The notes under the pieces: model-generated | Database searches by the model: none | What the model saw: only the letters and a program-made list of their open reading frames with translations | What the model was told of the DNA's origin: nothing | Shown here: one piece after another, positions 57,255 through 64,000 of the stretch | Layout: each line of letters opens with the position of its first letter | Position numbering within the stretch: the first letter of the stretch is position 1 | Source: Pycnopodia helianthoides | Lineage: Eukaryota > Echinodermata > Asteroidea > Forcipulatida > Asteriidae | DNA: 64,000 nt | Direction of reading: 5' to 3' | Assembly (NCBI GenBank): GCA_032158295.1 | Contig: CM063260.1 | Location: 7,730,767-7,794,766 of the forward strand | Made by a program: the position numbers and the translations under genes

Positions 57255-60200
57255 CTTGTAACAGAAACTGTTTTTTCCTTTTAAAAAGGTGCGATAATCG
57301 CACAATTTGGTATAAATTGACAACCCCCCTTCCTTGTGATTTGTTTGAGGTTCGAATTTTTGCAAATTTTGACAGTCTGCGCTGCGTAACGAACAATGTT
57401 TGAATTAAGCGCGTTGACAGTGTAGACGCTCGCGTTAAACATTTAAGGCGCAATAATAAAATTGAGAGGCAATTTAAGTGCAAGTTAAAAGCTTGTGCAT
57501 TTCTGCGCGTAGAAGCGCGTATAAGTAGCGCGTACTCCATAAATTTCGTGCAGTCATCTACCCGTTTCCCTGCGCGTGAAGTAACGCGCCAAAGTACACG
57601 GATCGCGCAGATTACACAAACCTTTTCGATTAATGCTTTTAACAATGAGCTCCACTGTCAGTATGATAGAGATCAATGGTACACTGTATTCCTGATTATC
57701 TCAATTTTCTGGTGACTATAAATGTAGACCAATGTAGTGCACCCACTAAGTCATAATATGGTAACACATGCTAAATCATTAATGTTCAAAATATAAAAAA
57801 AGCATTAATAAAGGTCTCGCGGCATTCAGAGATAAAAGCACAAAATGCACTGCAATAAGCTTTTTAAGTTTTTTTTTTTTTTTTTTTTTTTGGGGGGGGG
57901 GAGTTAATTGGCCCCTTGAGGTCGTTCTTCACAAGTAAAGACATCACAAGAAGAGTTTCTTAACTCCAAACAAAAATGTGGCAATCTTTGGTCCCACGCT
58001 TGAGAACAAAAAGGACTAATTTTCAGGGCCTAGCTTACCCAAACTGCAAGAAAATTTAGACATTAACCGATACAAATCGAACTCTGGAACCAATTTTAAC
58101 AATGTCCAAGAAGTATATGACCCTAAAATACATGCATTTTTGAGGGGTCTTCAAAATATGAGGCTTGGCCCATTCAGTCACTATTTCAGCTGGTTGCACA
58201 ATTGGGTTAACTTTCCGTGCACAATATAGGCCCATCCTAAAAACCTTGCCACAGTTTGTGTTTCTAAAGGAAACAATGACATCGTTTATTTCACGAGGTT
58301 CGTTTATTAATATTCATTATTGCATTAAACAAAAAGACAATCACAAAAACAAAAAACTTACAGAGTAACTCTTTTAAAAAGAGTGGCAAGTTAAAAAGCA
58401 CGCCTTAAAATAAATACTGTTTATGCCAAAACACTTATTATCTTTCATAGTGAGGTATAAAAAGCGTTAATAAAAGTACGTTTTAATTTTAAGTACATTT
58501 TAAAGATAATTTCTACGCACATATTTCATGTTCCAGAAATTTTCCCTTGTGTATTGTAGGTCTTCTATATTCAACTCAACATTATGGTGTTCGATATGAA
58601 GCACGATGTAGCTCCCCTATTGCATTTTCATTGTGTTCTGTGAATCTCGGGAATTCTTTAGAGGATTTTTTTTGCTTGTTTGTTTGTTTGGGTGTTTGCT
58701 TGTTTAACAAAAAAATTATATATCTTTTTTATTAGATGGGTTTGAGTGTTTTCCCCTCCTTTTCGAAGGGCTTCTCCTGTACAAAATGGGGAAGTTGTAA
58801 GTATGGGAAAATTTGGGGGGGCGAGTGGCTCCCTCTGCCACATATCAGGCATGGTACACAAATCAATATGACCGTATTCATAATAGAATGGTTCATCAAT
58901 TTATCGTTGCAACAGCCTGGGAACAAAAAATTGCAACTTCGGAATTTAATTTCTTTTAAAGAATGCAAAACCGTGTTTGAAACAATTCATACACATTCCA
59001 AATACAAGTTTCTTTACAATGGGTCCTGAGTACAGTGTTTTACAGTAATACAATCTAATTACATCCTCTTAGTCTTATTAGTCTTCTACTCTTCTATAAA
59101 AAGTTATATTATTTATAATCTTATGCAATCCAATGGTTTATACTATCATAGTTATAATATAGCAATACAAATCCCCGTAAAATTTACAATACAAATAACC
59201 CCTTTGTCTCCTTCCTAATTACTTTTCTTTGTTTATGTCTTTCTTCCTCTGCTTTCTTCTCCTTTTCTTGTCACTTCTTTCTAACTTGACTGCCTATGTT
59301 ACCGTAGTATACTGATGTGTGTGTGTGTTGTGTTGTCATTTTAGCCTTGGAGAAAGGCTCTGCTAGACATTTTGTACTTAAACCATGGGTCCTTTTGGTT
59401 GGTAAATAAACATATATTAGTTTCAAACAAATGAATGTTGTGTAATATTTGTTGCGTACTATTAATACTTGGTTTGACTTTACAATAACATAACCAGTGA
59501 CCAAACAGATAACAATTTGTACACAACTTACAAGCATATGATTTCTAAACAGACTTTTTTGTAATGTTCGTTACAGACTTTCATCATGGTTGGCCATCTT
59601 GTTTTTCTATAATGAAAAACTGTACACAAAAGTATCACTGGAAATCTATGATTCAATTAATACAGTGCTTTCCACGAATAACAATGATATGGTTACAACT
59701 AGGCCTACAACGAGGCCTACATGACCAAACAAAATATATTTAGTACAAGGCAAACTATAATGATCCTATAATGACTCCTAAATCAGGTTTTAGCTGTTAT
59801 ATAATTATATTAAGTTTTCAAACAATATCCCCATCAGGAAACTATAGTGCCAATTCTTTAAATAGGCCTAAAGTTTATGTTGAAAGTTTGCCAAATGTTT
59901 TGTATTATGAATGTAAACTGCTTCACGTGCTTGCGTGTACAAGGAAATGGCATAACATCAGGCTGGAAAGGCTTTAGTTTATTCACATAATACCCTTACC
60001 GGGATGTGTCCATGACCTTTAAGGGATAATACATGTCGGTCATAATCATAAAACCAATGGCGTATTAAACTTGGGTCCAAGCTCCCATCCCAACAGCCCC
60101 TTTAACTTGATACATGGCTCTTTGGGACTAAGCAAAATAGACAATATATAAATACAAATTATTGAATAAATGGTTAGACTTAGTAAGCTATGAAGTTATT

Positions 60201-60321
60201 TCATTTTTTTAAATTTACTTTTTTTTTTGTTTAGACGCATACAATGTTTTTACTTCAACGTCAGATTATCTATAAAAAATAAAATAAAATCGGCTTAAAC
60301 AGAGTGATGAAAAGGGCTTGT
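57255..60321. other. Region upstream of the Ly6-like gene
   Basis: The first ~350 bp are rich in GCGCGT/ACGCGC words (for example 57410-57605) and may be the Ly6 promoter. A T-run followed by a G-run lies at 57869-57901, and TTTGTTTG-rich sequence at 58668-58705. I see no gene in the rest. Confidence 0.4.
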
Positions 60322-60694
60322 TTAAAGGAGCATTACATAATGGTTTTTGCTAACATTACAGTTGCTGGCAGTGTAGGCACTTTATGGAATCCACCATATA
60401 CATAAACTGACAAACCTGTAGAAGTTTGAGATCGATCGGCCATCTGGGTCAATAGTGAAAAACTGATTACACATTTGCATGAAATCATATAGATGCAACA
60501 AATGAATAAAACGCTCACTGAGCGATAAACTCCAATCGGAAAATTAGTTTATTCATTTCTCATCAAATATGGCACTTCAGACAGAAATATTTAAAGGGAT
60601 GTTTTTCTACTATCATCATCATTAGACCGTGTAAGTTTTATGTAAATCTGTGATCGAAAGTTTTTTTCTTACCAATTCTGTAATGTTCCTTTAA
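60322..60694 (-). mobile_element. MITE family A, copy 6
   Basis: This is a near-full copy with TTTAAAGGAGCATTACATAA at the left and TGTAATGTTCCTTTAA at the right, with short internal deletions. Confidence 0.9.
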
Positions 60695-61093
60695 CAAAAA
60701 TTGCAAACGACAGCTACAGTAGAGAAAATGGTGCATCCATACTTGTGACAACTTAACAAAATTACGACGTACAAATTAATGCCTTTATAAATTGTCTGTG
60801 TATCAGTACACATGCCGTATGAACAAATAGCTATTAACTTTACAGGCATGTTTAATAGAGCGACATTTTGGGCCGCTTCCCCGTGTGTTTTCTATTGTCT
60901 CTTTTCTTTAATCTTTCCTGTTACAAACATTATAGAAACAACATTCTAGCCAGGATGTAATGCACAAACGGGCAGATGCTCTCTGTTTTTAAAGTTTTTT
61001 ATGTTAGATGCTCTGTGTTGCAATCTAGGATATTTCAAGGGCGTTTAACACATTATTTTTACCCGGGTTTATAGAAAAATAAATATGCTTTTT

Positions 61094-61573
61094 CCTGCGT
61101 GATGCCATCGTACTGCAATCGACAGTCCGTTTTTAATTAAATAATCAGTACTCCACAATTTTAATTTTTTTTAATCTAAAAATATTATAGGTTCCCCATC
61201 TACATCTAGCCAAATAGCATGGTAAATGTCTTGTTACTATCCGGGGTCTTTTTCACCCCAAAAATCCATCAATGACTAGCTCTCCCGGATTTCCCTGAGG
61301 AATTACAGCAATTTTTCATCATTGGTGCTAATGGCCACTGCTAGGTAAACTGAACCATGTGGTATAAAATATGCACAGAGACAAATGTGGGCTCATCAAA
61401 AAAATTATTTGTGCTTGAATTTGTTTTATTTAGTCAAAAGGGTCTATATTTAAAGCCATTTGAAAGTGATTGTGTTCTCCAATAAAAAAATAATTACACG
61501 CAAATACAAACGGACTGTGGATTGCAGTAAGATGGTTTAAGCGTGCGAGTTTTTTGTTATGGTGTCACGCAGG
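61094..61573. mobile_element. Probable ~480-bp MITE with CCTGCGTGA ends
   Basis: The left CCTGCGTGATGCCAT and right ATGGTGTCACGCAGG are inverted. Inner arms TACTGCAATCGACAGTCCGT and ACGGACTGTGGATTGCAGTA (one mismatch) are inverted too. The interior is AT-rich with no ORF. Confidence 0.75.
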
Positions 61574-62809
61574 GTTAAAAGAGAAAGAGAAAGTGACATT
61601 TGAAAAAATACAAAAACATACAAATACAAAAACATACAAATACAAAAATATAAATCTGATATAAATCCGAAGTGTTATCAAAACCTTAAAAACTACAAAA
61701 TCTAACCGGTTAAAACATGTTATACCTTTTGATTTTTTCAATTACATTTTTACATAGTTTTTATTTTTTAATGTGTGTTAAAAATCTTAACGATTCACCC
61801 CATCTCCAAAATACTCTGAAAAGATTGTACATCAATAAATTCATGCGGAGTAACATTTATCTTGCTCCTTTAATTTTGAAACGTTTTATAAATTACACCG
61901 CCCATTACTTTTAGTTTGTAGTTTTCTTCCACGGACAGTCTACTTCGCTACTTCAAACCTTTCGAGAAGTCCCATGTTTTTTGTTTTAATGCATAGTTCC
62001 TATAAACAAGTTTTCAAGCTTTCCAACTTCAACTTTTGGCTCAGTTAACAGGATCCATATAAAGGTACTTCATAATTCACATTCGAATTAACTGTGTTTA
62101 TGCCAAATAGGCCTAACGAGTGTTTTTGTGCCAAGCCATGCAGTTGAGGAAAAACATGCAGTATGGCAGTCAACCAAGCTTGTTTGTCCGTTAATTAACG
62201 GTGCAGCTAATAAATCACAAACATTATTTCCATTGAAAGTGCTTCTTTGCTTTTTTATATAAACTTATAAATTATTCGTAAGCTCCACACTTGTCGTTTA
62301 ACATCTAAAGCGAAACTCACATCTAAAAGAAAGACAGGGAACAAAAACTAAACAAAACATAATGTATTGCCTGAAAAGGAAAGAAAGATGGTTTGTTAGT
62401 AATTTTGGTATCATTGCTAATTTTTTGTTTTGATTTAAATCAGTAACTGTTTTAGTCAGCCACATTTCGTTTAGTTCTTGTGCAAATTAAATTGCTTAAT
62501 ATTGACCCAATTAACCTGACGCAACCATCAAAATAATCTTGGTTGCACCAATCTGGGAGCTGTTGTGCGAATGATAGGCGAGGGACAAATAAGCTAATGA
62601 TGGGATAATACTTCTAAATCCGAAGCAATAAGGGGTTTTAGTTGATTAGAGTAAATTTAGCTGACCCTAAATATCTTGCCAGGAGCTGACGATAAACATG
62701 ACCTCAGCGGATGCTGTCTTCCACTCTACTCTGTTCAGTTTTACTTATATTACTTGATATTTACAGTGCTTTTACAGATGTAACTTTAAGCATATTTTTT
62801 GTAAATTAC
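61574..62809. other. Intergenic, no gene seen
   Basis: AT-rich sequence with an ACAAATACAAAAACATACAAAT simple-repeat-like stretch at about 61609-61650. I see nothing else. Confidence 0.3.
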
Positions 62810-62988
62810 CTATTGCCCTCAGCGTAGACAGTTGCTGTGTAGGAGTAAACTACTACTAAATCAGTTTCTATGGTACGGAGCTCTGGAAATGCCATCCAAC
62901 TTGTTGGCATCCTGAGATAATTCACAGCAGGATGGTGACCAAAGGTTTTAGAGCGCCAAAGGCGTAAGATGGGGAACCGAGGATCCAT
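62810..62988 (-). CDS. Putative coding exon, unrecognised
   Basis: This minus-strand frame of about 59 codons opens with ATG at 62988, immediately after a CAAACAATAG acceptor-like site, and runs into the donor AATAG|GTAATTT at 62810/62809. Residues include R-F-P-I-L-R-L-W-R-S-K, G-H-H-P-A-V-N-Y-L-R-M and E-T-D-L-V-V-V-Y-S-Y-T. Composition looks coding (W, H, P, aromatic mix), but no family is recognised and no neighbouring exon was found on either side. Confidence 0.35.
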
Positions 62989-63080
62989 CTATTGTTTGGA
63001 CGTGAATTCTATACAAGGAAACGGTTGTGTTAAAATACCCATCGTAGCTCAAAAAAGAACGAAAATCTCGATGGTGTCTA

Positions 63081-63470
63081 ATAAAGGAACATTACAGAAT
63101 TAGTAAGAAAAAAACTTGAATAATATACTTTGATCACAGATTTACATAAAACTTACACGGTCTAATGATGATGATAGTAGAAAACATCCCTTGAAATATT
63201 TATGTCTGAAATGCCATATTTTGTGAGAAATGAATAAACTAATTTTCCGATTGGAGTTTATCGCTCAGTGAGCGTTTTATTCATTTGTTGAATCATATGA
63301 TTTCATGCAAATGTGTAATCGGTTTTTCACTATTTTCTCGTGACCCAGATGGCCGATTGATCTCAAACTTCTACAGGTTTGTCAGTTTATGTATATGGTG
63401 GATTACATAAAGTGCTTACACTGCCAGCAACTGTTTTGTTAGCAAAACAAATTCTGTAATGTTCCTTTAA
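63081..63470 (+). mobile_element. MITE family A, copy 7
   Basis: This is a full copy in plus orientation. The right end is CTTTAA; the left end reads ATAAAGG rather than TTAAAGG, so one terminal base differs. Confidence 0.9.
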
Positions 63471-64000
63471 GTGTTTTATACATACCGTAACGTACTAGGG
63501 TGGAATGATTAGTGTTACACAAACATGAATTAGATACAATTTATTTATACTGTTACATAACGCCATGGGACTTTATACCTATTTGTGTAAAAGTGGCATA
63601 TCACTTAAAAAGAGAAAGAAACGACAGACGTGGGATAAGCTTTAATGCGGAACTTTGCCACTTTTTAACATCTGTTTGTTGCTGCTTTGGAATGTCACTA
63701 TACAGAAGTGGGGGCTAAAGGGAAAGCAAATCAATTAAAACTGATTTTAATTTCGAAATGAGCAACGGTGGTTTTGAAGGTTGATCATTTTAAAAAGTAT
63801 TTGGGACAGAAATACCTATTTTGGCAGGAATCCTGGCTGGTATAACTATTAGTGGTATCTCGTCGGTCGGTTAACTTAATACCAATCCTGTACTTTAATT
63901 AAGTAAGAATAAACAGTTTTTTTGACAATAATTTTAAGCTTACTTTAACCGATGCTGTACTGCATTTCGACATGTATTTATTTATATATAAGTGTTTTGT
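63471..64000. other. Right edge, no gene seen
   Basis: No exon, RNA gene or recognised repeat is visible. Confidence 0.3.

Noticed and set aside
57205..57645. 146-codon minus-strand ORF at the Ly6 start
   Set aside because: Only its last ~16 codons, from the ATG at 57254, belong to the gene; the upstream part is promoter DNA rich in GCGCGT words.

Overview
This window is eukaryotic: genes are split into short exons with GT/AG introns, about 90% of the sequence is non-coding, and small transposon families recur on both strands. The proteins are animal ones (TRAIP, spermidine synthase, a Kazal protein, a Ly6/uPAR-type GPI protein). Gene content and repeat style fit a marine invertebrate deuterostome, most likely an echinoderm and perhaps a sea star. 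That placement is inference.

Layout. 1-7.1 kb: the 5' two-thirds of TRAIP, a RING E3 ligase of replication-fork repair, on the minus strand, with its 3' end off the left edge. 9.35-13.96 kb: a 4.6-kb transposon with long terminal inverted repeats and a perfect 9-bp target duplication. It carries a broken, intron-containing relic of a RecQ-type helicase and sits inside an older array of short GGACA-GTATTTGGCAG-like motifs. 16.3-19.3 kb (minus): a multi-exon transposon-derived gene with N-terminal zinc-cluster pieces, the C-terminal half of a Gypsy/Ginger-type integrase, a Ulp1-like cysteine protease and a PHD finger. It is probably inactivated by a one-base deletion and loss of most of the integrase core.

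23.9-35.5 kb (minus): spermidine synthase (SRM) in seven exons, complete except for a one-base deletion in exon 4 that needs checking against reads. Its introns hold two copies of a TTAA-ended MITE, a 10-copy 59-bp minisatellite, a 5-copy roughly 215-bp satellite, SINE fragments and long hairpins. 35.6-41 kb: repeats only, including a 595-bp MITE built from many copies of an 18-bp perfect palindrome.

44.6-48.7 kb (plus): a secreted Kazal-domain protein, complete in three coding exons. 50.9-57.3 kb (minus): a complete six-exon secreted Ly6/uPAR-like protein with a C-terminal GPI-type tail. 57.3-64 kb: mostly repeats plus one exon-like ORF on the minus strand at 62.8-63.0 kb.

The genes are independent loci: there is no operon and no shared pathway. 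TRAIP and SRM are housekeeping, while the Kazal and Ly6 genes code for extracellular or cell-surface proteins. At least four MITE families (called A-D here), two SINE types and several one-off inverted-repeat elements fill the rest. All exon boundaries were read by eye from splice signals, codon phase and family resemblance; no alignment or search was run.
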